Below are positions 8,513-16,143 of a DNA stretch of 64,000 bases, piece after piece. Numbering within the stretch: the stretch's first letter is position 1; the number at the start of each line of letters is the position of its first letter. This DNA is from Oleidesulfovibrio alaskensis DSM 16109 (lineage in GTDB: Bacteria; Desulfobacterota; Desulfovibrionia; Desulfovibrionales; Desulfovibrionaceae): contig NZ_AXWQ01000014.1 in the NCBI RefSeq assembly GCF_000482745.1, positions 1-64,000 on the forward strand, given 5' to 3'. A program made the translations under genes and the position numbers. Below the pieces are notes generated by a model that had not been told where the DNA came from, did not search any database, and was given only the letters and a program-made list of their open reading frames with translations.

Positions 8513-9934
8513 TCAGTAGGCTTTGCCGGGATTCATGATGCCTTCGGGATCAAAGGATGCCTTTATGCCCGCCATCAGTTGCCGTTCCACAGGCGACAGC
8601 TGGTTGTCGATGTACGGGGCCTTTGTAAGCCCCACGCCGTGTTCGCCGGACAGGGTGCCGCCCATGGAAAGCACGGTATTCATAATTTCTTTTTTGGCTG
8701 CCACTGCTTTTTCCCGCACGCCGGGCAGGGATTTGTCGTGCATGATGTTCACATGGATGTTGCCGTCACCCACATGACCGAATGTAAGTATGGTCAGGCC
8801 GTGCTTTCTGCCTGTGGCCGCAATGTCTGTGAGGGCGGGCAGCAGCATGCCCCGGGGCACGGTCACATCGTCGCTGATTTTGTCCGGCGCCGCAAGGTAC
8901 GATGCGGGATTGATGCCGCGGCGTATTTCCCACAGAGGTTCTTCTTCCTGCGGGCCGCTGCCTGCGGCCTGCCAGACGGGTGTGCAATCCGCGTCGGACT
9001 GCAGGACTGATTCCAGTCTGCGGCGTTCCGCTTTCAAAGCTCCGCTGGTGCCGTCCAGCCGGAAAAGCAGGGCGGCACGGACATTGCCGGGCCATGGGGG
9101 CGTGCGCCGCAAAGCCAGACAGTCCAGCGTTTCCGGCCCCATGAATTCCAGCGCGGCGGGCAGCATGCCGGCGCGGAACACATTGCGTATAGCCTGTACC
9201 GCCTGTTCCATGCCGGAAAAACCGGCCAGCAGCGACGCAGTGGCCTCGGGCAGGGGCAGCAGCTTCAGGGTTATTTCGGTCATGATACCCAGCGTCCCTT
9301 CGCTGCCGGTCATCAGGCGCACCAGGTCGAGGCCCACTACGTTTTTATGACACCGCCCGCCTGTGCGCAGCATGCGTCCGCCCGGCAGGGCTGCTTCCAT
9401 GCCCAGTACATATTCGCGGGTTACGCCGTACTTGAGGGCGCGCATGCCGCCCGCACAGGTGGCGACGTTGCCCCCGATGGTGGAAATGTTCAGACTGGCG
9501 GGATCCGGCGGATAAAACAGCCCCTGCCGTTCCACATTCTGCTGAAGGTCGCGGGTGATGACGCCGGGCTGCACCACGGCTACAAAGTCGTCAGGCGAGA
9601 TATCGATGATGCTGTCCATAAGCAGGGTGGACACCACAATGCCCTGTGGTTCCTGCGTACCGGTGCGGCGCGGGTCGGCGGGAACACAGGCGCCCACCAC
9701 GTTTGTGGCGCGTGCTCTCGGATACACGGGAATGCGTTCTGTCTGTGCATATTGCAGCAGTTCGGCTATCTGTCGCGCTTCACGCGGTCTGACAACCGCC
9801 ATGGGGCGGGCATCCAGCCTGCTGGCGTCCATGCCGAAAACAAACAGTTCCTCGGGGCGGAACAGGCAGTCGCCTTGGGGAAAAAGGTCGCTGAGAAAAC
9901 GTTGGTGTTGGTGCTGGTGCGTGGTGCGTGTCAT
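8513..9934 (-). CDS. GlcD-like FAD-linked oxidase (2-hydroxyacid / D-lactate dehydrogenase)
   Basis: The 473-residue protein has the PCMH-type FAD-binding N-terminal half, with ARATNVVGACVP, PPDPAS--STIGGNVATCAGG and GSEGTLGIMTEI. The C-terminal oxidase domain has FGHVGDGNIHVNIMH and GEHGVGLTK. This matches GlcD and D-lactate dehydrogenases of the same family, which oxidise 2-hydroxy acids to 2-keto acids. The His residues of GHVGDGNIH are those expected near the flavin. It is the first gene of an operon with a SYLF lipoprotein and a GlcF-like Fe-S partner. The start at 9934 has a weak ribosome-binding site, and the His/Gln-rich first residues are unusual, so the true start is not certain. 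Confidence 0.9.
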   Translation of the reverse strand: MTRTTHQHQHQRFLSDLFPQGDCLFRPEELFVFGMDASRLDARPMAVVRPREARQIAELLQYAQTERIPVYPRARATNVVGACVPADPRRTGTQEPQGIVVSTLLMDSIIDISPDDFVAVVQPGVITRDLQQNVERQGLFYPPDPASLNISTIGGNVATCAGGMRALKYGVTREYVLGMEAALPGGRMLRTGGRCHKNVVGLDLVRLMTGSEGTLGIMTEITLKLLPLPEATASLLAGFSGMEQAVQAIRNVFRAGMLPAALEFMGPETLDCLALRRTPPWPGNVRAALLFRLDGTSGALKAERRRLESVLQSDADCTPVWQAAGSGPQEEEPLWEIRRGINPASYLAAPDKISDDVTVPRGMLLPALTDIAATGRKHGLTILTFGHVGDGNIHVNIMHDKSLPGVREKAVAAKKEIMNTVLSMGGTLSGEHGVGLTKAPYIDNQLSPVERQLMAGIKASFDPEGIMNPGKAY

Positions 9935-10002
9935 CTGGATGGTCCGGCGCGCAGGCTGGCATGGGGCGGCAAGAGGTTACGCCGGTGGCTGCACCGGCGC
10001 GG

Positions 10003-10040
10003 AAAAAAGGAAACACCGCACCTGACGCGCGGTGTTTCCT
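10003..10040 (-). terminator. Terminator after smpB
   Basis: A perfect 12-base stem (10008-10019 with 10029-10040) is followed on the minus strand by a run of T (10008-10003). It starts seven bases past the smpB stop codon and closes the ffh-to-smpB block. Confidence 0.9.
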
Positions 10041-10046
10041 GCGGTA

Positions 10047-10514
10047 TCAATGACGCATGATTTCTCTGCGGGTTTCGCGTTCCACGTCACGCTGTTTGAT
10101 GTCCTGACGTTTGTCGTGCAGCTTTTTGCCGCGTCCCACGGCAATTTCCAGCTTTACGCGTGAATTTTTGAAATACAGCTTCACGGGTACCACTGTCAGG
10201 CCTTTTTGTTCCACACGGGCGCGCAGCGTGTCTATTTCGCGCGCGTGCAGCAGCAGTTTGCGGTCACGGTCGGGGTCATGCTGCACATAGCCCGCATTGG
10301 CATAGGGCGCTATGTGCATGCCCACTATCCACGCCTCGTTGTTGTGAATGGTGACATAACTGTCAGTGAACGAAACCTGTCCGGCACGAAGGCTTTTAAC
10401 TTCCGTGCCTGCCAGCGCAATGCCTGCCTCGAAAAATTCGAGCAGCTCGTAAAGATGGCGCGCTTTTTTATTCTGGGCAATGAGAGCGCCGCCCGATGAT
10501 TTTTTTTTCGTCAT
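10047..10514 (-). CDS. smpB: SsrA-binding protein SmpB
   Basis: The 155-residue protein is of standard SmpB length. Family features are NKKARHLYELLEFFEAGIALAGTEVKSLRAG near the N-terminus, DSYVTI, HIAPY, KLLLH, and a basic C-terminal tail (HDKRQDIKQRDVERETRRE). SmpB carries tmRNA to stalled ribosomes for trans-translation. The ATG at 10514 was chosen over a TTG at 10535 because SmpB proteins begin with a short Lys-rich segment, as here (MTKKKSS). It is the last gene before a strong terminator and follows ptsI by 27 bases. Confidence 0.96.
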   Translation of the reverse strand: MTKKKSSGGALIAQNKKARHLYELLEFFEAGIALAGTEVKSLRAGQVSFTDSYVTIHNNEAWIVGMHIAPYANAGYVQHDPDRDRKLLLHAREIDTLRARVEQKGLTVVPVKLYFKNSRVKLEIAVGRGKKLHDKRQDIKQRDVERETRREIMRH

Positions 10515-10541
10515 AGTGTGTTCCGGTATCTGCAATTTCCG

Positions 10542-12320
10542 TTAGTCGTCATGATCGATAAGTGACGAATAGAAGGTGAGCTCTTCCGGAAACTGTTTGA
10601 ATATTGTGTCTTTGACCACGCGGTTGATGCGGGCCACAGTGGCGGTGCGCAGCACTTCGTTGAGCAATGTCTTGCACTCTTCCATGTTGGTGCGGCGGAT
10701 AATGCGCTTGATGCCGGGGATAGACTGCGGGGCGATGGAAATGGCGTCAATCTGCATGCCCAGCAGAATGGGTATGCAGTAGGGGTCTGCCGCCACTTCG
10801 CCGCATACGGAAACCTCGATGCCTTCTCTGTGAGCCGCGTCTACCACAAACTTGATGGACCGTACAATGGCCGGATGCTGCGGCTGGTACAGGTACGAGA
10901 CATGCTTGTTGCCCCTGTCTATGCCCAGCGAGTACTGAATAAGGTCGTTGGTGCCGATGCTGAAAAAATCCACTTCCTGCGCCAGTGAATCGGCTATGAG
11001 AACGGCCGAGGGCAGCTCTATCATAATGCCCACGGGCATGTTGGGATTATACGGCTGGCGCGCGCGGTCCAGTTCCATGCGCACTTCGTTGAGCAGCACC
11101 TTGGCCTGCCGCAGCTCCTGCAGGCCCGAAATCATGGGAAACATCAGCGCCACGTTGCCGTGCACACTGGCCCGCAGAATGGCCCTCAGCTGTGTTTTGA
11201 AAACATCGATATTGCGCAGGCAGTAGCGAATGGCCCTCAGCCCCAGTGCCGGATTGGGTTCACGCATGAGGGTCTGCTCGGTGAGCATTTTGTCCGCGCC
11301 CACATCCAGCGTGCGGAAAATAACCTTGCCCGGTGCCATTATGGACGCCAGCTCGGAGTATTCTTCGTACAGCTGGTCTTCCGTGGGCAGCGCGGGGCGG
11401 CTGAGGTATGCGTATTCGGTGCGGTACAGGCCCACGCCTTCGCCGCCGCTGTCCAGCACCTGTGCCACTTCCTCGGTCATCTCAATGTTGGCGACCACTT
11501 CCACGCGGTAGCCGTCCACTGTTTCCGCAGGCAGGCGGCATTCCTTGTGCAGGGCTTTCTGGTAGGCTTCAAACTGGAACTTGAGTTCGGTATAGTCTGC
11601 CAGCTCGTCTTCATTGGGATCGACGATGATGAAGCCGCGCAGTGCGTCAACGATGACCAGATCTCCGTCATTGACGTGTTCTTCCAGATTGCTGACGCCG
11701 ACCACGGCGGGAATGAGCATGCTGCGGGCCAGAATGCCCGTGTGGCTCGTTTTGCCGCCTTCGCTTGTGGCAAACGACATGATTTTGTCCAGCGGCAGTT
11801 CCATGGTATCCGCGGGAGCAAGATCGTGCGCCATAAGCACCATGCGCTCCTGCAGCGGACGCTTGAGACAGCCGGAAGCACCCATGAGCCGTTTGCTGAT
11901 GCGGTCGGCCACCACACGCACGTCCTGCACCCGCTCGCGGATATAGTCATCCTCGATGCTGCTGAACGCCAGAGCGATGGCTTCGACGGCCTGTTCCAGA
12001 GCCCATTCGGCAGTGATGTTCTGCTCCTGAATGCGTCTGGCGGCGTCTTTTATAAGCTTGGGGTCGGCGGCAATGAGCAGGTGCGAATCAATGATGGCCG
12101 CATGGTCTTTGAGTTCGGCGGGCACCCTGTTGCGTGCCTGTGTGAGCTCGTTCTGCACGGCTTCCACGGCGGATTCAAGCCTTTCCACTTCGCTTTGTGC
12201 CGCACCGGGCGTCACAATGCCGCGCGGCAACGTGCTGATGTTGTCGCGCCATGCAAAAAAGGCTTTGCCTATGGATATGCCGGCGGAAACCGGAATACCG
12301 TGAAGAATGAGACGGGCCAA
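10542..12320 (-). CDS. ptsI: Phosphoenolpyruvate-protein phosphotransferase (PTS enzyme I)
   Basis: The 592-residue protein has the enzyme I layout: an N-terminal HPr-binding part, the phospho-His motif GGKTSHTGILARS (His near residue 190), and a PEP-binding barrel with EYAYLSRP, MIELPSAV, FSIGTNDLIQY and VSVCGEVAADP (catalytic Cys). It passes phosphate from PEP to HPr in the cytoplasm. The start is a TTG at 12320 directly abutting the ptsH stop (TAATTG). An AGGA sequence within the end of ptsH serves as the likely ribosome-binding site, so translation is coupled to ptsH. No in-frame ATG gives a better N-terminus. Confidence 0.95.
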   Translation of the reverse strand: MARLILHGIPVSAGISIGKAFFAWRDNISTLPRGIVTPGAAQSEVERLESAVEAVQNELTQARNRVPAELKDHAAIIDSHLLIAADPKLIKDAARRIQEQNITAEWALEQAVEAIALAFSSIEDDYIRERVQDVRVVADRISKRLMGASGCLKRPLQERMVLMAHDLAPADTMELPLDKIMSFATSEGGKTSHTGILARSMLIPAVVGVSNLEEHVNDGDLVIVDALRGFIIVDPNEDELADYTELKFQFEAYQKALHKECRLPAETVDGYRVEVVANIEMTEEVAQVLDSGGEGVGLYRTEYAYLSRPALPTEDQLYEEYSELASIMAPGKVIFRTLDVGADKMLTEQTLMREPNPALGLRAIRYCLRNIDVFKTQLRAILRASVHGNVALMFPMISGLQELRQAKVLLNEVRMELDRARQPYNPNMPVGIMIELPSAVLIADSLAQEVDFFSIGTNDLIQYSLGIDRGNKHVSYLYQPQHPAIVRSIKFVVDAAHREGIEVSVCGEVAADPYCIPILLGMQIDAISIAPQSIPGIKRIIRRTNMEECKTLLNEVLRTATVARINRVVKDTIFKQFPEELTFYSSLIDHDD

Positions 12321-12620
12321 TTACGTGTCCTCGCGGAAGCGGTTGGCAAATGTTGCGGCAAGATGCCGCAGAGCTTCGCGCGCATCGGGTCCGCTGGCTC
12401 GCAGCTCCAGCGCAGTCCCTTTGGCCGCAGCCAGCGACAGGATATCAAGAATGGATTTGGCGTCCACCTCCGCGTCGCCTGATGCCAGTACTATGCGCGA
12501 TGTAAAGCGGGAAGCTTCCTTTACCAGTCTGGCGGCGGGGCGTGCATGCAGCCCCTGATCATTGGCGACGCGGACAGTGAGGCACAGTCCGTCTTCTATT
12601 TCACGAATCTCTTCCTGCAC
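12321..12620 (-). CDS. ptsH: Phosphocarrier protein HPr
   Basis: This 99-residue protein has the phospho-accepting His25 in GLHARPAA and a Ser at position 56 in AKSILDILSLAA. The spacing of 31 residues equals that of His15 and Ser46 in classical HPr. The conserved Ser means it could be a target of HPr kinase/phosphorylase, although that gene is not in the window. A 10-residue N-terminal extension precedes the normal fold. The start is a GTG at 12620 with GGAGG upstream. It is followed without a gap by ptsI and preceded by an EIID gene. Confidence 0.94.
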   Translation of the reverse strand: MQEEIREIEDGLCLTVRVANDQGLHARPAARLVKEASRFTSRIVLASGDAEVDAKSILDILSLAAAKGTALELRASGPDAREALRHLAATFANRFREDT

Positions 12621-12688
12621 GGGAGAGGTTCCTCCAGCATTGTATGCGTATATGTTTTCCGGCCGTGCCGGAACGTTTGTTGTATGCG

Positions 12689-13468
12689 TCAGTCAGCGGG
12701 CTGCCAGAAAAGATGCCACTCCACGGGAACATACGCCGTGGCGAACGGCAGTGCCAGTATAACAGCCGTAAAAATAAACAGCAGCAGCATGCGCGACATG
12801 TGCAGACGGCCCACCAGCGCGGCGAACAGTCCCAGCGCGGCGCATGCCGCAGCCCACAGGGCCGGACGGTCATGCGCGGGAAACAGCTGCCACAGCAGCA
12901 CCGCCGCCAGCACAGCATTACCCGACTTCAGCCTTTCACCCCAGTTTATCAGGTTCCAGTTGCGCAGCCGGTTGAGCACTTTAAGCCCTTCGCGCAGTCC
13001 GGCGATGAAGGTGAACAGCTTGAACGCCTGCAGCGCCGTGAACAGAAAAAGCCCCAGAGCAAACGCCGCCGACTGGTAACCCGCCACCAGCAGACTGCAT
13101 GTGGCCAGCGACCACGATACCAGCATGGTGCCTCCGAAAACGGAGTCGCCGATGGCTGACAGGGTATAGGCCGTAGTATCCTTCAGGTTGCGCAGAATCT
13201 GCGGCGGGAAGGTCTGCGCGGCTATGCCCGCTTCCAGTGAAAGAAACGTACCCACCAGCAGCGGTGTCCAGAAAGGATGGGTATTGTAGTGCCGGATATA
13301 TTTTTTGCGGGCCTCGCGCCGTTTTACCGGATCGGGGTATATGGCCGCAAGGCCGGGTTCCATGGCATGCACCAACCCGATATTCTGCATGCCGCGCGTG
13401 TTGAATGCGGCCCCCACTGTGTAGGTGCGCAGAAAACAGCGTAGCAGGGTTCGTGCGTCCAGTGCCAT
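12689..13468 (-). CDS. PTS mannose-family membrane component EIID
   Basis: This 259-residue protein matches the mannose/fructose/sorbose EIID family, with FNTRGMQNIGLVHAMEP near the N-terminus, several hydrophobic segments and a C-terminal membrane part. EIID works with EIIC to translocate sugar. The genes for EIIA, EIIB and EIIC, normally adjacent, are absent here. Upstream is rsmI (two bases between stop and start) and downstream is ptsH. This may be a reduced PTS whose other parts are elsewhere, or a system used mainly for regulation (inference). Confidence 0.88.
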   Translation of the reverse strand: MALDARTLLRCFLRTYTVGAAFNTRGMQNIGLVHAMEPGLAAIYPDPVKRREARKKYIRHYNTHPFWTPLLVGTFLSLEAGIAAQTFPPQILRNLKDTTAYTLSAIGDSVFGGTMLVSWSLATCSLLVAGYQSAAFALGLFLFTALQAFKLFTFIAGLREGLKVLNRLRNWNLINWGERLKSGNAVLAAVLLWQLFPAHDRPALWAAACAALGLFAALVGRLHMSRMLLLFIFTAVILALPFATAYVPVEWHLFWQPAD

Positions 13469-13470
13469 GG

Positions 13471-14304
13471 TCAGGTCCGTAAATCCTTCATGATTTCGTA
13501 AATTTCTTTCACGCTCCAGCCCGGAGCCCGGTCCGCTGTTCTGCGGGCGACTTCACGCGGTTTGCCTCCCAGACGCATCTCATCTTCGATAAGCGCACGC
13601 AGAGCCTGCGTGTCGAGAGCCTGCTCTTTTTCGGGCGGTCCGACAATTACTGTTATTTCGCCCAGCAGATCGTCCGGAACGGTCTGAAATTCTTCAAGAC
13701 GACAGAGAATAAACTCCTCATGGGCCTTGGTCAATTCTCTTGCCACGCAAAGTTCCCTCGGGCCCAGTGCGTTGTAAGCCGTTTCCAGCGTGGTCCGCAG
13801 TCTGTTTTTGCGTTCAAAGAAAATGAGCGTCGACGGGGTGCGGGCAAACTCTTCAAAGAACGCGAGCTGCTCGGACTGTTTGCGCGGAGCAAAACCCAGA
13901 AAGGTGAACGGCTGCGGCGCAATGCCGCTGGCAGCCAGCGCACAGAGCGGAGCGCTGGGACCGGGCACGGCAGAGACGGTTAATCCTGCCTTGCGGGCTG
14001 CTCTTACCAGCCTGTAACCGGGGTCGGAGAACAGCGGGGTGCCTGCGTCGGATACCAGCGCCAGCGTGCTGCCGGCGCGCATGGCTTCAAGCATTTCCGG
14101 AATGCGCTGTTCCTCGTTATGATCATGGCAGCTGACAAGGCGGGCTTCTATACCGGCGTTGCGCAGCAGTCCTGCCGTTCTGCGGGTGTCTTCGGCCAGC
14201 ACCATGTCGGCAGCTGCCAGCACTTCGCGTGCGCGGGGCGAAAAGTCACCAAGGTTGCCAAGCGGCGTCGCCACCACCCAGAGACTCGGAGAGGTCGAAG
14301 GCAT
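13471..14304 (-). CDS. rsmI: 16S rRNA (cytidine1402-2'-O)-methyltransferase
   Basis: The 277-residue protein is a typical RsmI, with LWVVATPLGNLGDFSPRA at the start, AEDTRRTAGLL, LVSDAGTPLFSDPGYRLVRAA, VPGPSA and FLGFAPRK. It methylates the ribose of C1402 in the decoding centre together with RsmH. The start at 14304 (MPSTSPSLW) fits the family. It overlaps the 3' end of yraN by 59 bases in another frame. It is followed closely by the PTS EIID gene, so the PTS genes appear to be in the same transcription unit. Confidence 0.95.
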   Translation of the reverse strand: MPSTSPSLWVVATPLGNLGDFSPRAREVLAAADMVLAEDTRRTAGLLRNAGIEARLVSCHDHNEEQRIPEMLEAMRAGSTLALVSDAGTPLFSDPGYRLVRAARKAGLTVSAVPGPSAPLCALAASGIAPQPFTFLGFAPRKQSEQLAFFEEFARTPSTLIFFERKNRLRTTLETAYNALGPRELCVARELTKAHEEFILCRLEEFQTVPDDLLGEITVIVGPPEKEQALDTQALRALIEDEMRLGGKPREVARRTADRAPGWSVKEIYEIMKDLRT

Positions 14305-14854
14305 GGGGAATATGCTCCACGCGTAAAAGTTGTTCCGGAGAATCCGGTGCACCGCCCGCACGGTGGGAACGCTGCGGCGAACCGGCGCCGAACAGGCGCG
14401 ATGCAGCTTTGCCCAGTATGCCCGGCAGTCCGGAACCTGCGGCGCGGCGGGCCTGAGCGGTTCCTGCGGCACGGGCCGCCTGCAGCGACATCTGCTCCGG
14501 CTCAGGTGCGCGTGCTTCTGTGGTTACACAAACAAGGTCAAAGCGGCAAGGGCGGTCCCACATATCGTTGCTGGACAGCCACATACCGGCAGCCCTGACA
14601 AGCCTGCTGCGTTTGGCCGGAGTAAGGGCTTCGTGAGGCGACTCCAGCCCCCGAGCGGCACGGGTTTTCACTTCGGCGAACACAATGGTGCCGTTGTCCT
14701 GTGCGATGATATCCAGTTCCAGATGTCCGGCGCGCCAGTTGCGGGCCAAAATGCGCATGCCCGATGCGGCAAGATAGGCGCAGGCCGCTTCTTCACCCAG
14801 ACGGCCCGCGGCAATGTGCGCGGGACAGCTGCCTGCGGCGCGGCGGGCTACCAT
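14246..14854 (-). CDS. yraN: UPF0102 (YraN) endonuclease-like protein with C-terminal extension
   Basis: The first 115 residues are a typical YraN: LGEEAACAYLAASGMRILARNWR, then LDIIAQDN--IVFAEVKTR (the Asp/Glu-x-Lys motif of a restriction-endonuclease-like fold) and CRFDLVCV. YraN proteins are usually about 120 residues; this frame continues to 202. The tail is Ala/Arg/Gly-rich, and its last part overlaps rsmI. The start ATG at 14854 overlaps the end of rnhB by seven bases. The rnhB-yraN pairing is common. The biological role of YraN is not established; a DNA-processing function is suspected. Confidence 0.88.
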   Translation of the reverse strand: MVARRAAGSCPAHIAAGRLGEEAACAYLAASGMRILARNWRAGHLELDIIAQDNGTIVFAEVKTRAARGLESPHEALTPAKRSRLVRAAGMWLSSNDMWDRPCRFDLVCVTTEARAPEPEQMSLQAARAAGTAQARRAAGSGLPGILGKAASRLFGAGSPQRSHRAGGAPDSPEQLLRVEHIPHAFDLSESLGGGDAAWQPW

Positions 14855-15639
14855 AGCGTGTTCTGGTCGGCGGCATGCGGGGCGGCCGCCGGTTTCACTT
14901 TGGCAAAAGACAGGCGGTGCATGCGGCAGGGGCCTAGCCTGCGGATAGCCTCGATGTGAGCCGCTGTACCGTATCCTTTGTGCGTGGCGAAACCATATCC
15001 GGAGTAACGTTTGTCCAGCGCCGTCATCAGTCTGTCGCGAAATGTTTTTGCCAGCACCGAAGCGGCGGATATGGCCATGACACAGCCGTCTCCGCCCACT
15101 ATGGCTTCCTGCGGCACACTGAGGCCGGTGACGGCCTGCAGCACCTGTCCGGGAATGGTTTTGTCGCCGTCGACGGCAAGAAAAACAGGCGGAAGACCGG
15201 CAGGCATGCTGGCTGCCGCGCCGCCGCCGCGCAGGTGACGTACCGCCAGACTCATGGCGCGGTAAGTGGCCTGAAGAATGTTGATGCGGTCTATGACCTG
15301 AGGCCACACCACGCCTACGCCCCAGCGCACGGCGCACGACTTTATGGCCGGTTCCAGTGTCAGGCGGCGTTTTTCCGAAAGCTTTTTAGAGTCGGTAAGG
15401 CCGGAAAGGGCAGCGGCAATGTGCGGCGCTGCAGGGGCACCGGCGGGCGGCAGAATTACAGCGGCAGCAACCACCGGTCCGGCCAGACAGCCGCGACCGG
15501 CTTCGTCTATGCCGGTAAAAAAGGCAGGGTACAGAGAATCGCGCGGACCGGCGGGGTCAGCGTGAGGCAGAGTATGCGGCAGCAGAGACTGCATGCCGGA
15601 AGCAGAGGCCGTGAGGCCGTTTTTTGTGCGTGCGGCCAT
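14848..15639 (-). CDS. rnhB: Ribonuclease HII
   Basis: The 263-residue protein has the RNase HII catalytic motifs: FFTGIDEAGRGCLAGPVVAAAV (DEG acidic pair), LTDSKKLSEKRR, and the later acidic residue in VDGDKTIPG. SAASVLAKTFRD and HKGYGTAAH follow. It removes ribonucleotides from DNA and RNA-DNA hybrids. The N-terminus carries about 40 residues before the catalytic start, longer than usual. The ATG at 15639 lacks a clear ribosome-binding site and the next Met (15594) is an alternative. It lies just beyond the rplS terminator, so it may depend on read-through. Confidence 0.94.
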   Translation of the reverse strand: MAARTKNGLTASASGMQSLLPHTLPHADPAGPRDSLYPAFFTGIDEAGRGCLAGPVVAAAVILPPAGAPAAPHIAAALSGLTDSKKLSEKRRLTLEPAIKSCAVRWGVGVVWPQVIDRINILQATYRAMSLAVRHLRGGGAAASMPAGLPPVFLAVDGDKTIPGQVLQAVTGLSVPQEAIVGGDGCVMAISAASVLAKTFRDRLMTALDKRYSGYGFATHKGYGTAAHIEAIRRLGPCRMHRLSFAKVKPAAAPHAADQNTLW

Positions 15640-15660
15640 GGCTGTGCCCGGATGATCACG

Positions 15661-15694
15661 AAAAAAAAGGGGGCGTGCGAGAGCAGCCCCCTTT
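15661..15694 (-). terminator. Terminator after rplS
   Basis: On the minus strand AAAGGGGGC pairs with GCCCCCTTT, followed by a run of T (15668-15661). It is 15 bases past the rplS stop. It probably attenuates rather than fully separates rplS from rnhB. Confidence 0.85.
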
Positions 15695-15708
15695 CCGGCT
15701 TCGTATGA

Positions 15709-16056
15709 CTACCAGGTCTTGAGCGGCTTGATACGGGCGGCTTTGCCCTTGAGGTTGCGCAGGTAGTACAGGCGGCTGCGGCGAACGCGGCCCTGCTGCA
15801 CAACTTCGATACGGTCGATGAACGGGGAATGCATGGGGAACACACGTTCCACGCCCACGCCGTTGGAAATCTTGCGAACGGTGAAAGTGGCATTGGTGGT
15901 GCCGCGGCTGATGCGGATCACGTTGCCATGAAACACCTGGATACGCTCCTTTTCACCTTCGACAATACGCATGTGTACTTTCACGCTGTCGCCGGATTTG
16001 AACTTGGGGATGTCCAAGCGCATCTGTTCGAGTTCGATCTTTTTAATGATATTCAT
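15709..16056 (-). CDS. rplS: 50S ribosomal protein L19
   Basis: The 115-residue protein is a standard L19: MNIIKKIELEQMR, PKFKSGDSVKVHMRI, EGEKERIQVFHGNVI, FTVRKISNGVGVERVFPMHSP, and the basic C-terminus VRRSRLYYLRNLKGKAARIK. It sits at the interface of the ribosomal subunits. The ATG at 16056 follows GGGGGA. It follows trmD in the usual rpsP-rimM-trmD-rplS order. Confidence 0.97.
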   Translation of the reverse strand: MNIIKKIELEQMRLDIPKFKSGDSVKVHMRIVEGEKERIQVFHGNVIRISRGTTNATFTVRKISNGVGVERVFPMHSPFIDRIEVVQQGRVRRSRLYYLRNLKGKAARIKPLKTW

Positions 16057-16143
16057 ATTCGTGTCCCCCTTGGAACCTGATTTATCCGCAATAGGGAGTT
16101 TGCGTCCTGGTTTGAAACATTTCGGCACTGCCGTGGTCAGCCC

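Noticed and set aside
11160..12482. A 440-codon plus-strand frame opposite ptsI and ptsH
   Set aside because: Antisense shadow of enzyme I. No start signal or recognisable domain.
12657..12673. A short TTCCGGC/GCCGGAA hairpin between EIID and ptsH, considered as a terminator
   Set aside because: No T run on either side; the genes have matching direction and probably share one transcript.
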